A DNA stretch of 64,000 bases, taken from NCBI RefSeq assembly GCF_963259705.1, contig NC_081861.1, positions 102,419,726 through 102,483,725 of the forward strand, written 5' to 3'. Made by a program: the position numbers and the translations under genes. This document shows, one piece after another, positions 30,047 through 41,049 of the stretch (the first letter of the stretch is position 1; every line of letters starts with the position of its first letter). The notes under the pieces are model-generated. The model saw only the letters and a list, made by a program, of their open reading frames with translations, ran no database searches and was not told the origin of the DNA. The stretch is from Myotis daubentonii (lineage: Eukaryota > Chordata > Mammalia > Chiroptera > Vespertilionidae).

Positions 30047-31277
30047 TTTTCCTTTATTCTTTATTCTTTCCCTCCTTCTCCTTACTCTGGGCTTTTCTTG
30101 TTGATCTTTTTCTAGTTCTTTAAGTTGTAGGATTAGGTAAGTTGTTACAAATTTTTCTTGTGTTTTTAGATAGTCCTGTAGTGCTATGAACTTCCCTCTC
30201 AGGACTGCTTTCACTCTGTCCTATAGATTTTGGGTTGTGTTTATATTGTCATTTGTTTCCAGGATTTTTTTTTATTTCTTCTTTGGTAACCCATTCATTG
30301 TTTAATAACATGCTATTTAGCTGCCATGTCTTTGATTGTTTTTATTGTAGTTGATTTCTAATTTTATGCCATTGTGATCTGAGAAAATGCTTGATATAAT
30401 TTCAATATTCATGAATTTGTAGAGACTTAGCCTGTGTGCTAGCATGTGGTCTATCTTTGAAAATGTCCCATGTGCACTTGAGAAGAATGTATAATCAGTA
30501 GCTTTCAGGTGCAATATTCTGAAGATATCAATTAGTTCCATCTGATCTAGTGAGTCGTGTAGAATTGTTGTTTCCTTGTTGATTTTTTTCTAGAAGATTT
30601 ATCCAGTGATGTCAGTGGGGTATTTAGGTCCCTTACTATGATTGTATTGCTATCACTTTCTCCCTTGATATCTTCCAGAAGGTTTTTTTAAATGTATTTG
30701 GATGCTCCTATATTGGGTGCATGTATGTTTACCAGAGTTATATTCTTTTGTTGTATCGGTCCTTTTAGTATTATGAAGTGGCCTTCATTATCTCTTGTTA
30801 TGGCCTTCACTTTGAGGTCTGTTTTGTCAGATATAGGTATTGCTACCCAAGCTTTTTTTTTTTTTTTTTTTTTACTTTTTCATTTACCTGAAGAATTTTT
30901 TCCATTCCTTCACTGTCAGTCTGTGTGAGTCCTTTGTTCTGAGGTGGGTCTCTTGTCAACAGCATATATATGGGTCATGTTTTCTTACCCATTTGGCTAA
31001 TCTATGTCTTTTGGTTGGAGCATTTAATCAATTTATGTTTAAGGTTATTATTGATAGGTACTTGTTTGTTGCCATTTTTTTTCTTTATGCCTGTACTGCT
31101 CCCTCTCTTTCTTTTTCTTCTTCTCCTAACAGTCCCTTTAAGATTTCTTGCACTGCTGGATTGGTGGTAATAAACTCCTTTAGCCTTTTTTATTGTCTGT
31201 GAAACTCCTGATTTCACCTTCAATTTTGAATGATAGCCTTGCTGAATAGAGTATTCTTGGGTTCAATCACTTGCTTT

Positions 31278-31640
31278 TCATCTCTTTGTATACTCCATGC
31301 CACTCCCTTCTGGCCTGATGTATTTCTGTTGAGAAATCAGCTGATAGTCTAATGGAGATCCCTTGTAGGTAAATTTCTGTCCTTCTCTTACAGCCCTTGA
31401 AATTCCTTCTTTGTCTTTTACATTTGTCATTTTAATTATGATGTGTCTGGTGTGGGTCTTCTGGGTTTGTCTTGTTTGGGACTCCGTGCTTCCTGGACTT
31501 GTGGGCTTTTTTCTTCCCCAAGTTAGGAAATTTTCTGGTTTTTTCCCTGTCATTTCTTCAAACAGGTTTTCTATTCTTTGTTCAGCTTCTTCTCCTGGCA
31601 ACCCTATTATGTGGATGTTGCTTTGGTTCATGTTGTCCCA
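31278..31640 (-). pseudogene. L1 ORF1 fragment of the antisense L1
   Basis: The frame on minus 31631-31278 has IHIIGLPGEEAEQRIENLFEE, the RRM region of L1 ORF1, and then HIIIKMTNVKDKE. It diverges clearly from the HAL1-like ORF1s, so it belongs to a different L1 lineage. Both ends are broken. Confidence 0.75.
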
Positions 31641-31800
31641 AAGCTCCCTTAAACTCTCCTCCTGCTTTTTAACTTTTTTTCCAATTGCTGCTCTGATTGG
31701 ATGTTTGTCTTTTTCTAACTTGTTTTCTACCTTGCTGATTCATTCCTCAGCTTCTTCTAGTCTACTTTTGAAACCTTCCAGGTTTTTCTTTATTGCAGCT

Positions 31801-32162
31801 ATGTCAATGCAGGAGCTGCCCCCTGGTGGTCAGTGCGCTCCCACAGGGGGAGCTCTGCTCAGCCAGGCTGATGGCTGCCAGTACAATGGTGGTGGTGGGA
31901 GCCTCTCCTGCCTCCTCAGCAGCGCTAAGAATGTCCGACTGCAGCTTAGGCCTGCTCCCCACTGGCAAGTGGACATCCCCCAAGGGCTCCCGGGATGCCA
32001 GAGGGATGTCTGACTGCCAGCTTAGGCCCAATGCCCCAGGGAGCAGGCCTAAGCCAGCACGTGGTCATCCCCCAAGGGGTCCCAGACTGCGAGAGGGCAC
32101 AGGCCAGGCTGAGGGACCTCCCCCCCCCCAAGTGCACAAATTTTTGTGCACTGGGCCTCTAG
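31801..32162 (+). mobile_element. HeliBat-type Helitron, 5'-truncated
   Basis: The 3' end has the palindrome tgcacaaatttttgtgca and CTAG at 32159-32162. The body shares blocks with 7680-7800 (aggctgagggac, cccagac). The 5' end is missing next to L1 sequence. Confidence 0.78.
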
Positions 32163-32576
32163 TCCTATATAATAAAGAGCTAATATGCAAATGGTCATCA
32201 TGCCCTTGTGCCCTCGCACCAGGACCAGGGGACCTGAGGCTGGGCCGGGGAACCTGAGGCCATGCCCCCCACCCCCGGTGGGGCTTCAAAGGGGACCTGA
32301 GCTGTGTCCCAACCCTGCGGGGCTTGATGGGTGGGGCTAGCCAGGTCTAGGTCTCCCTCGATTTTGAGGCACGCACAGGTGGGCGGAGACTTGACTCTGG
32401 GTTCCACAGCATGGCCCAGACTCTGACAGGAGGGAGATTTTCATATACATTTTACTAATTTTCTTTCATCTCTGACACTTCTATTGTAGAGAGAGAAAGG
32501 GCAAATAGTAATATTAAAATATTTCCTCTAATTAATTATTTTTAATGTGCATGAATTTTGTGCCCCGGGCCACTAG
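32163..32576 (+). mobile_element. HeliBat-type Helitron, abutting the previous one
   Basis: Starts TCCTATATAATAAAGAGC immediately after the CTAG of its neighbour. Ends with a weak palindrome (gtgcatgaattttgtgc) and CTAG at 32573-32576, then T. Confidence 0.85.
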
Positions 32577-32805
32577 TATGCATATAAGATCTTTGGTTAA
32601 TCTCTTCCCAACTCCCCACTGTACTTCCCTCTGAAATTTGTCAGAGTGTTCCATGTTTCTGTGCCTCTGATTCTATTTTATTCATCAGTTTATTTTGTTC
32701 ATTAGATTTCTTGTTCATTTGTTTTGATATTTAGATTCAGTTGTTGATAGATATGTGTTTATCGCCATTTTATTGTATGGACATTTTAATTATGTTAATT
32801 CTACT
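32577..32805 (-). mobile_element. L1/HAL1-like fragment
   Basis: Shares a long stretch with 1-120 (tgcctctgattctattttat, ttgttgatagatatgt). Confidence 0.65.
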
Positions 32806-32810
32806 AGTCC

Positions 32811-33021
32811 TGTGGTTGGCAAACTGCGGCTCGCGAGCCACATGCGACTCTTTGGCCCCTTGAGTGTGGCTCTTCCTAAGCCTTAGGAGTACCCTAATTA
32901 AGTTAATAACAATGTGCCTACCTATATAGTTTAAGTTTAAAAAATTTGGCTCTCAAAAGAAATTTCAATCGTTGTACTGTTGATATTTGGCTCTGTTGAC
33001 TAATGAGCTTGCCAACCACTG
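32811..33021. mobile_element. Non-autonomous hAT-like element
   Basis: Inverted ends (gtggttggcaaact ... gcttgccaaccactg) around a 'gcgagccacatgcgactctt' core. No transposase frame and no clean 8-bp duplication. Confidence 0.65.
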
Positions 33022-33070
33022 CCCTAGCCCATCATCCTTGTCCTGCTCATATCTGTCTAACTGTGTACAG

Positions 33071-33284
33071 CAGCCGTGGGCAAACTACGGCCCACGGGCC
33101 GGATCTGGCCCGTTTGAAATGAATAAAACTAAAAAGAAAAAAGACCGTACCCTTTTATGTAATGATGTTTACTTTGAGTTTATGTTAGTTCACACAAACA
33201 CTCCATCCAAGCTTTTGTTCCGGCCCTCTGGTCCAGTTTAAGAACCCATTGTGACCCTCGAGTCAAAAAGTTTGCCCGCCCCTG
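33071..33284 (+). mobile_element. Non-autonomous hAT element with 8-bp TSD
   Basis: Inverted ends cagccgtgggcaaac / gtttgcccgcccctg. A perfect 8-bp duplication gtgtacag lies at 33063-33070 and 33285-33292. At 214 bp it has no transposase. The inverted copy at 47559-47774 is the same family. Confidence 0.9.
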
Positions 33285-33292
33285 GTGTACAG

Positions 33293-33704
33293 CAATTCCA
33301 GCAAAACTAACTACAAGCCTTCTCCAATGTGACAGTCTTACAGACTCAGAAACTGGTTTATAAATTGCTTTGATTATTAACCTGTTTGTTCTTCTGTTTT
33401 CATAGGCATACTCCTATTAATATTTGGACCCATGGTACTCAATTAAAACAATTCATTTCTTCTTGTATAGCAGCCATACAGCTCCAAATGGTACTGTCTG
33501 AAGGATACCAAGCCCTCATTCCCATGGAACAAACTCTTTATTTGGGGCCCTTGAACAGACATCAGCAGTCACCTCCTTCAGCCGACAGCTAGCAAGTTTG
33601 GGAACCCAAAGCCCACAATGACCCCAATCAGCTTGAAGCAGCCAGAGTGGTCTTCACCCAAAAATCCCCAACGAATTGGGTTCTCGTAACTTGAGGAGGG
33701 AAAA
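33293..33704 (+). pseudogene. ERV1-like env 3' end and polypurine tract
   Basis: Fragments of a transmembrane-envelope C-terminus are spread over two frames around 33410-33530: LLIFGP in one frame, then an IQLQMVL stretch in another. Frameshifts and stops prevent any product. The purine-rich tract gaggagggaaaa (33693-33704) directly precedes the LTR. Confidence 0.55.
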
Positions 33705-34340
33705 TGTTAGGTAGGAAATTAGACATGAGTGGCTGTGATGAGGCCTGCCCTGGGGTCCTGAACAGGAGTTGGACCAACATTGCCCAATGGGCCACCAGCA
33801 ATCGCCAGCAGTCAAGTTCAGAGCCAGCAACATGACCTCAATACCAATGTGACCTTACTAAGGCCCTGGACCAATTATAATAAAATTTGTATTTTGGTTT
33901 TTACCCTGCCCCTTGTGGGTTTTTCTGTATACATTATGGGCATGCCCAGAGAAAGAAAGTTTTTGTCAATCATCCCTGAATGCAAATGAAAGGCTCTACC
34001 CAGAAAACCCCTCTTTTAAACCTAGGGGTTTGGGGGCCATCCTCTGTCTCTCACAGGCTCTACCTCCAGGGAGCAAGGCCATGCCATTTCCTTTCCCTTT
34101 ACTCTTCAATTCCTCCACAGGCACATATCCCTCAACCTCTAAGGGACCCCATGAACCTTGCAACCAGGGTAGATGGGCAGCAGCAGCTCGTTCTGGGTGA
34201 ACCCCCTCAACCTGTCTCCAAGACCCCCTTTTCTCTGACTTCCCAGTGAGCTAAAGCAGCCTGGCCACTCTCTCTCTGGATTGACACATGCCTTGTTTGG
34301 AATGTATCTTCAATAAACCCCATTTTGCTTAAAAAAAAAA
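33705..34340 (+). mobile_element. ERV1-like 3' LTR (U3-R) ending in poly-A
   Basis: Starts TGTTAGG right after the polypurine tract. AATAAA lies near 34311, and the sequence stops in a run of A soon after ttttgctt instead of continuing into U5. See the finding on a processed provirus. Confidence 0.65.
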
Positions 34341-34439
34341 AGATAAATTGTATTGTACTCCTTCTAAGAAACTGTAACAACAGAAACACCATCTACAGGC
34401 CTCAATAAAACAACACAAAACAAAAAAAAAAAAAGAAAG

Positions 34440-35685
34440 AAAAGATTCTGGGCATAAGATTCCAAAAGTCATATTTTTTCTCTGTTTAAGTAAGAGGCCA
34501 AGAGTTAAGAGAGTGCTAGTTTGGATACATCAATTTACTTCATGGAAAGAAGTCTTGATGAACTAGCAATGCAATGATGACTGCAAAAACTGTCACCTAG
34601 CTTTGATGAAACAGACTTCATAGAGCAATTTCTGACAGGAGTATAGACTCTAATGACTTCATGCTTTAAGCACCAGACACACACCAGTGTTCTGTAGCAG
34701 GCAATGCAGATTGGAAGCAACACCCAACTTAGGAGCCATGACCCTTGCATTAGGCAAAAGTGCTACAAATTTCTGAGGAAGGAATGTCTTATAGGGAAAG
34801 TGCTACACATTCTTGAAGCAAGAGGGACAATGAGGCTCAAAGGAGATAAGCATATTGTAGGAGTAATAGGGTACCAACACTCCTTTCTGATTACCCCTCC
34901 ACAAGGACTTGGCCTTTAGTCACTGGCTTCCTTCTTCCTATTCTTAGCATTGCATTACCTCTAAGACTCTGGGAAGAGTTTGTCAAGGAAAAGACGCTGA
35001 AGGGCAGAATTTTTAGTGACTGGGGTAGCCAAATGTTTACTTCAGTGGAGCCTATCTAGGACTCTTTTAACAAATGAAGAGGGGTTGGTATGTTTTGGAC
35101 ATGACTTTTCTTAAACCATTTAAAAAAAATCCCAGGGCACTGAGACTGGCATTCTTCCAGACTTGGTGAGTGCTCATAAAGCTGCTGCCATCTCTCAGCT
35201 TCCTCCTAAGGGTCTTTTCTGAAGAGAGTTGGAGATTGACTCAAAAATAAAACTGTTTATCCCAGCCCTGCATAAATAAATGTTACTTTACTATTCCCTG
35301 CATCTGAATCACTAATATCGTATATTTCACTGATGCTTGTTTATCTTTGAAGGTGTATGCAAACATTTCCTAGTCTCCTGAATTGCATACAAATGAATGA
35401 ATATTTGAAAAAAATGTTAAAAAGAACACACCCGAGGACATTTGTGTGAGAAATTATGTCATCAGCTGGATGTTTATGATTTAATATTACATTGTAGCAG
35501 GAAATAATTTGCAACTACCATATGGGACTTGCAAGAAATATCACATTACTTAATTTACTTTAAATCAAATGCTATCTGATTTTTAGGCCTTATTCTGCGA
35601 AACTTGTGGAAAATTCAATCCCAAGTCATTATAGGTTCCTCACCCTTACTGACTAACCCCTCGTGGTCTTGCATAAAGAAAAAAA
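34440..35685. other. Single-copy stretch, nothing assigned
   Basis: No gene or repeat recognised. The longest frames are about 70 codons and lack motifs. Confidence 0.4.
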
Positions 35686-35689
35686 GAGC

Positions 35690-35894
35690 TGGCCAGCATG
35701 GCTCAGTGGTTGAACATTGACCTATGAACCAAGAGATCACAGTTCACTTCCTGGTCAGGGCACATGCCCAGGTTGCAGGCTTGATCCCCAGTGGGGGTGT
35801 GCAGGAGGCAGCTGATCAATGATTCTCTCTCATCGATGTTTCTATCTCTCTGTCCCTCTCCCTTCTCTGAAATCAATAAAAATATATTAAGAAA
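35690..35894 (+). mobile_element. VES SINE
   Basis: Head ggccagcatggctcagtggt, CT-rich body and gaaatcaataaaaata tail. Confidence 0.85.
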
Positions 35895-35910
35895 AAAGTG
35901 GAGGACTTTT

Positions 35911-36132
35911 TAAAACATATGTTTTTATTTCTTTTTAGAGAGTGAGAGGAAGGGAGAGGGAAAAAGACATAAAAACATCAATGAGAGAGAAACATCATCA
36001 ATTGGCTGCCTCCTGCACATCCCCTACTGGGGATTGAGCCCACAACCCAGACTTATGATCTGACTGGAAATCGAACTGGCAACCTCTTGGTTCCTGGGTC
36101 AATGCTCAACCCCTGAGCCACGCCAGCAAGGC
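35911..36132 (-). mobile_element. VES SINE
   Basis: Antisense copy. The 16-bp duplication aaagtggaggactttt at 35895-35910 and 36133-36148 sits at the very tail of the previous SINE. Confidence 0.88.
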
Positions 36133-36148
36133 AAAGTGGAGGACTTTT

Positions 36149-37150
36149 GTAGAAAAGAAGTGTCCATGAATAATAACTAAAACTGACCCCCCCTTTTTTT
36201 TGCATCCTGCCATAAAAAAGTTAAGGTGGTTTTTCCAGTCTTTGGTCCACAGTAATTATCACTTGTATGCCCATTGTTCAAGCTGGATCTTTGGAATCCA
36301 GCCCTCAGAGGGCTCTTCTGCCTCTGAGCTATTCTTAGCATTGCATTTTTTTTTTTGCTCAAATAGGACACAGCCATTCCTTCCTGAAGTATATAACCTC
36401 CATGAAGAAGGATTGGGTCTTGGATCCCATCACTCAAGGAAACAGCAGACCTCTCTTCTTTTCCTAGTCTTGCAACTGGGCCTTAATACTGAAACCAGAC
36501 CCTAATAGTTTTTTTTTTTAAGTGTCTTTCAGGAGATAACAACAGACCTCTTTACAGAGCACTGGAGACCACCAGGTCAAGCTAGATCAGACTGGTCCCA
36601 GAGGCTTGAGCAGGAGCAATTAATAGCGAAATTACTCTAAGCTAACCTCGAGAGCACAGTGGAACCAAGATTCATGGAACTTAAGTAGCAGAGATGCTAC
36701 TTTTAGCACCCAGAGCCCTTTATGAGTCAAGGGGTCAGTCAATCAGGAAGATCTGGTGCAGGGACCAAATTTGGACACACATAGGGCTGATAAATCAAAT
36801 TCTACCAGATTGGAATTTCTTTGTTCTCTGTAGCCCCTTCTACATCCCTAACCTCAGATGGCTTAGCTTCAAGACTACTCAATCAGACCCCCTGAAGTAG
36901 AATTAATAAATATGTATAACCTCTAAAAACTGATCCCAAGCCTTTGTTCTGGGAGACTATTTTGAGCTTAGTCTCTGGTCTCCTCATTTAGCTGGCCTTA
37001 TGAATGAATCTCTTTTTCTCTGAGAAAGCCTGTCATATTAGACTTTTGGCTTGTCTGTGCACAACAGGCATCAAATTCACAATCTTTGTGCAGTAAGTCT
37101 TAGGTAATCTTCACTTCTCATGTTCTGCCTCCATCCCCACTGCATATGCA
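36149..37150. other. Single-copy stretch, nothing assigned
   Basis: Contains short A/T runs only. No exon or repeat recognised. Confidence 0.4.
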
Positions 37151-37152
37151 CA

Positions 37153-37153
37153 T

Positions 37154-37188
<35 letters not shown>
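37153..37188. repeat. (CA)n microsatellite
   Basis: About 17 uninterrupted CA dinucleotides. Confidence 0.95.
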
Positions 37189-37192
<4 letters not shown>

Positions 37193-37469
37193 GTGATCTC
37201 ATCAATGAACTAAAACAGGAAGAGAGGTTGTATTCAAACAATTTCAGTAGGCATAGGAACATGTTCCCTTTGAATGGGGGGAAGCTATAGTTCTCATTCT
37301 CCTGATTCTTCCACAGCAGGAAAAACAAAACAAAAACATTATAAATGATCCTGTCATGAAATGACAAGGAGACTAAGATAATTGGGAAGCAAGGCAGTCA
37401 ATGGCATTATAGGATTCCTTGAAATGATAGTGTTTATTGTGAGGGGTAAAATACCACGGAAAGGGTTGG

Positions 37470-37745
37470 TAAACCTAAAAACATTCAAACCTGTAAAGAA
37501 TTTTTGTGAGTTTATTTGAGCCAAACTGTCAACAATTGCTGGGAAACAGAATCTCAATGGATTGGGATAATGCTCCAGAAAATAGCGGCCCTAGTGACTA
37601 TCCACTATAAACTGCTTTTAGTTAAATTTTTAATTTCAGACCATCCTTTATGGTTACTTTAGGTTTTTGTGTTTGCAAAACCACCATGCAGGCCTTCCCT
37701 GAGCTAGTCAGGTTACCATGTGGCCTTTTTTTTTCATTCACAGGG
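37470..37745 (-). mobile_element. ERV LTR fragment (family with 45104-45735)
   Basis: Shares gtgagtttatttgagccaaa, agaatctcaatggattg and cttccctgagctagtcaggt with 45104-45735 in the same orientation. The middle part is deleted here. The rc tttggctcaaataaactcac holds its AATAAA. Confidence 0.65.
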
Positions 37746-37792
37746 TGATGATTGTAGCCTAGTAGGAAAGTGCACATAGGTGCATATGTATG

Positions 37793-38165
37793 TGTTACAG
37801 AATTTACCAGGTGACTGAAAAATATGCAGGAGTTCCGGAGGCACAGGAAAAACCCATTTATTTTCAGGTGTTTCTCATGTACTAGTACAGGACTCAGAGG
37901 AGGCTGTTTCTCTCCAAATCCTGAGGCAGCCAATATGGAGGAAGATTTCCCTTTATACTCTTTGGTGTCTTTGTCCCCCAAATATGGGATGGGACTTCCA
38001 GACCTTTCACGGGCTTTGGGGTGGGGGCCGTGAGACCACACCTAAAGGCCTGGCCTGGCGCCAGTGCTGATAACTCCGTCTGGGGGTTGTATATTGTTCA
38101 TGGTTTATGGCCTCTCTAAAATGGGAGTAGTACTTAGGTAAACAGGTCTTGCAGGACCAGATAAT
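37793..38165 (-). mobile_element. LTR-like sequence, unassigned family
   Basis: Starts tgttacagaatttacc, has an antisense AATAAA (catttattttc) and TATA-like tttatactc, and is GC-richer in the middle. Probably an ERV LTR; the family is unknown to me. Confidence 0.4.
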
Positions 38166-38181
38166 TAAAGAAGGAGCAGTG

Positions 38182-38433
38182 GCCGAAACCGGTTTGGCTC
38201 AGTGGATAGAGTGTCGGCCTGCGGACTGAAAGGTCCCAGGTTCGATTCCGGTCAAGGGCATGTACCTGGGTTGCAGGCACATCCCCAGTAGGAGATGTGC
38301 AGGAGGCGGCTGATCGATGTTTCTCTCTCATCGATGTTTCTAACTCTCTATCTCTCTCCCTTCCTCTCTGTAAAAAAAAATCAATAAAATATATTTTTAA
38401 AAAAAAAATAAAAAAAAAAATAAAAAAAAAAAA
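38182..38433 (+). mobile_element. VES SINE, young-looking
   Basis: Near-consensus head (accggtttggctcagtggat) and long A-rich tail. A perfect 16-bp duplication taaagaaggagcagtg flanks it at 38166-38181 and 38434-38449. Confidence 0.93.
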
Positions 38434-38697
38434 TAAAGAAGGAGCAGTGACTAGACTATAGGCTAACAAGAATGTGCATTAGGTTACTGGCACAGATTCA
38501 GATTGCTAGTCCCCCCACCCCCAAATGTCTAATTTTCCCCATCATATGTACCCCCCCTTTTTTGCAAGAAAATTGGATCATTAATAACTTAAACTGGTTT
38601 TGTTTTTGTGTTACTGGATAAGGATTTGCCCAGAGTGGGTCTGCTCAGGTCAGCCTGTAGTTTTTTAGGTTATTGACTTCACGCATGAAAGGTTTTT

Positions 38698-38916
38698 TAA
38701 AAATATATTTTTATTGATCTCAGAGAGGAAGGGAGAGGGAGAGAAAGATAGAAACATCAATGATGAGAGAGAATCATTGATCGGCTACCTCCCGCATGCC
38801 CCCTCACTGGGGATCAAGCCCGAAACCTGGGCATGTGCCCTCAACCAGAACCTAACCCACAACCCCTCAGTCCACAGGCCAACACTCTATCCACTGAGCC
38901 AAACCAGTCAGGGCAC
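38698..38916 (-). mobile_element. VES SINE
   Basis: Antisense copy with flanks cgcatgaaaggttttt / cgcaggaaagattttt. Confidence 0.87.
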
Positions 38917-38934
38917 CGCAGGAAAGATTTTTAA

Positions 38935-39240
38935 GCTGGGGGCAGAAGAAATAACAGGGAGAGACTAAGCGAGGCTGCTTTGGCTCTCTAAAAAGTTATG
39001 GGAAAGAAGTGAGTCACCAGAGTCAGAGAAAGGGGGCCTTGGGGCCAAGTTCAGGAGTTTACCCAGAATGAGCTGCTGCTATCCATTGCTCCCCTGGTTG
39101 CAAGTCTTGTGGGGGGTCCCTTAGAGTTTAGGAGATGCATGCCTGTGGGGGAAGGAAAAGAAGAAGAGAGTGTGCATGCTGGGACCTTCATTATGAGGGT
39201 TTTTTAAGGCTGGGAGTTTAAGGGAGGTCTTAAGGAAGGA
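38935..39240 (-). mobile_element. ERV1-like LTR, part 1 (same family as 22505/33705/47286)
   Basis: Antisense R-region sequence shared with 34040-34260 (cagagaaagggggcctt, aatgagctgctgctat, gcaagtcttg). A later LTR at 39241 splits it. The remaining piece at about 41050-41250 corresponds to 48220-48310 of the copy at 47286. Confidence 0.65.
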
Positions 39241-39409
39241 TGCCGGGGTTCTTGTCCCAGCATCAAGAAGGGTTCAGGAATCTGGAAAAGGCTGTGCGTA
39301 GATGACATAGAAATCCAGAGACTAATAAAGAATCCGGAGACGAAATATAATTTTGAAAGGCATTGGGGGTCAGAGGAGCTTAGCTAAAGGAGCTAAGATC
39401 CAAGCTCTT

Positions 39410-40145
39410 TTTTTTTTTTTTTTTTTTTTACTGTTTTTCACACAACTTTATTAAATACTTGAAAAAATTTCTTTAGAATAAAGAATGTCTAACACTAAAT
39501 AGTCTGCCATGGACAGTACAGAATCATTTTTAAAAGAAGCATTTAAAAATAGTTTATGATCATATTTGATTGAGATTATTTAAGTATAATCTTACTGAAA
39601 ATGTAGTGGGTGAAAAGTTTTAGTTAAATACTAGTACACTTTCAAAATCACTAAAGTACTATGATTCCTAAGGTCCTCTTCTTTTTATATTTAAGTTAAA
39701 AGCTGTATTATGTTTTTTACATTAACATCTAACATATATTAAAAATGAAACTTAAAATACTCTCCCAGTGATTTGAAATTCAGTTTGGTAGTTTCAGTTT
39801 TGTTGTTTAGGCAGAGCTGAGCAGTGGACAGGAGTTGTTTTCCTGAGAAGTGGACAGGAATTGGGCAGGGTGTGGCACTTGCTCTGAAAGTTATTCCCGT
39901 AACTTTTTTTTTTTTTTATTATACTAAAATATTTTTTTTTATTGCTTAAAGTATTACAAAGGATATTACATATGTATCCATATGCAGGAGGTAGGGGGGT
40001 AAGAGATCAACTAAAGGACTTGTATGCATGCATATAAGCATAACCAATGGACATAAGACACTGGGTGATAGGGGAGGCTAGGGGACTGTCTAGGGCGGGG
40101 GGATAAAATGGATACATATGTAATATCCTTTGTAATACTTTAAGC
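39410..40145 (-). pseudogene. Chimeric retrocopy: unknown mRNA 3' UTR plus L1 end
   Basis: A single insertion flanked by a perfect 15-bp duplication aagatccaagctctt (39395-39409 and 40146-40160). Left part: poly-T, then the antisense 3' UTR of an mRNA (AATAAAGTTGTGTG on the minus strand near 39450), source not recognised. Right part (39930-40145): L1 3' UTR with a 37-bp inverted repeat at its ends. No protein-coding portion is visible. Confidence 0.75.
39944..40145. repeat. 37-bp perfect inverted repeat (L1 3' tail, snap-back)
   Basis: The left arm 39944-39980 (gcttaaagtattacaaagg ...) is the reverse complement of the right arm 40109-40145. The 128-bp loop is L1 3' UTR. Confidence 0.9.
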
Positions 40146-40213
40146 AAGATCCAAGCTCTTAAGTCTAAGGTCTTAGGTTCTCTCTTCGTCCCCAGGACCC
40201 CATGCTTTTTATT

Positions 40214-40438
40214 TTTATTTTTTAAAATATATTTCTTTATTGATTTCAGAGAGGAAGGAAGAGAGAGAGAGAGATAGAAACATCAATGACATGAGAGAAT
40301 CATTGATTGGCTGTCTCCTGCATGCCCCCCACTGGGGATTGAGCCCGCAACCCGGGCATGTGCCCTTGGCCGGAATCAAACCTGGGACCCTTCAGTCTGC
40401 AGGCCGAGGCTCTATCCACTGAGCCAAACCGGCTAGGG
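40214..40438 (-). mobile_element. VES SINE
   Basis: Antisense copy. The 15-bp duplication cccatgctttttatt is at 40199-40213 and 40439-40453. Confidence 0.9.
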
Positions 40439-41049
40439 CCCATGCTTTTTATTAACACAACTTGTCCTGAGGTGAGGCAGAGATATACACTTCAAAGGGT
40501 CAGGGTTTAGTACAGAGTCCATTGTCAGAATGGGGGAAATAGCCTAGGGCTGTACAGGTGTTTGGCCAGTAGGAGGCAATAACATGCAGATTAAGATGCT
40601 TTTTAGCTGTCTGGCAGCCTCAATCAACTTAATGTATCCTATTCAGGTTTGGGGAAATGCCTTTAGCCATTCCCAACAGGTGACTACATCTGTGACTCAA
40701 CAGGGTTGAGTCACAACCCACAAGTCTCATCAACATTTTGATGAAACTCATGAAATTATGACATGCTGGAATTGGTCTATGGCAGAAGGATATCAATAGA
40801 ATATTCATCACCTCTTCCAGGTTTGCCCTTTCAGGGTTGTGGTCTCCACGAACCTTGTGACAGAGCATCGGGGTCATTAATCATTGCAGCTGCTTCTGGC
40901 CTCGCCTGCCTAGCTTTGCTGCTTTTCTGGGCCTGGAGCTGAAATGCAACTGAGGCCTAGATGTTATCTCTAGGAAGGAAAGGTCAAGGGGTCTAAACTG
41001 CAGGCCCAGGCATATGCTAGGGAAAGAAAGGCCACATTGGGGGTGAGGT

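Larger units (their letters stand above)
25300..31795 (-). mobile_element. Near full-length L1, antisense, broken and interrupted
   Basis: Minus-strand L1 inserted in the ERV. From its 5' side: ORF1 remnant (31640-31278), then ORF2. The endonuclease portion (minus 30541-30317) retains the SDHNGIKLEI catalytic motif region. Reverse-transcriptase sequence follows (30316-28506), then the post-RT region (minus 26028-25840, with [15 protein letters not shown]). The 3' end lies near 25310. Many stops and frameshifts make it inactive. Insertions within it are a SINE/HAL1-like nest (26087-28505) and a SINE (29824-30046). Confidence 0.85.
39241..40972 (-). mobile_element. Class II-like LTR inserted in another LTR, interrupted
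   Basis: The left end tgccggggttcttgtcc resembles the ends of the LTRs at 3498 and 10083. AATAAAAAGC on the minus strand lies near 40450. Without its two insertions (39410-40145 and 40214-40438, plus their duplicated targets) it is about 750 bp, the size of the LTR at 3498. The right end is uncertain; aaggaagga-like sequence occurs at both sides. Confidence 0.5.

Noticed and set aside
25300..31795. A functional L1 with both ORFs
   Set aside because: ORF1 and ORF2 are broken by many stops, frameshifts and insertions; only short conserved blocks remain.
31411..32257. Plus-strand ORFs of 200 and 154 codons
   Set aside because: They run across antisense L1 ORF1 and a HeliBat, so they are shadows of transposon sequence.
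38190..38265. tRNA-like sequence with A and B boxes
   Set aside because: This and similar sequences are heads of VES SINEs with CT-rich bodies, A-tails and target duplications, not tRNA genes.
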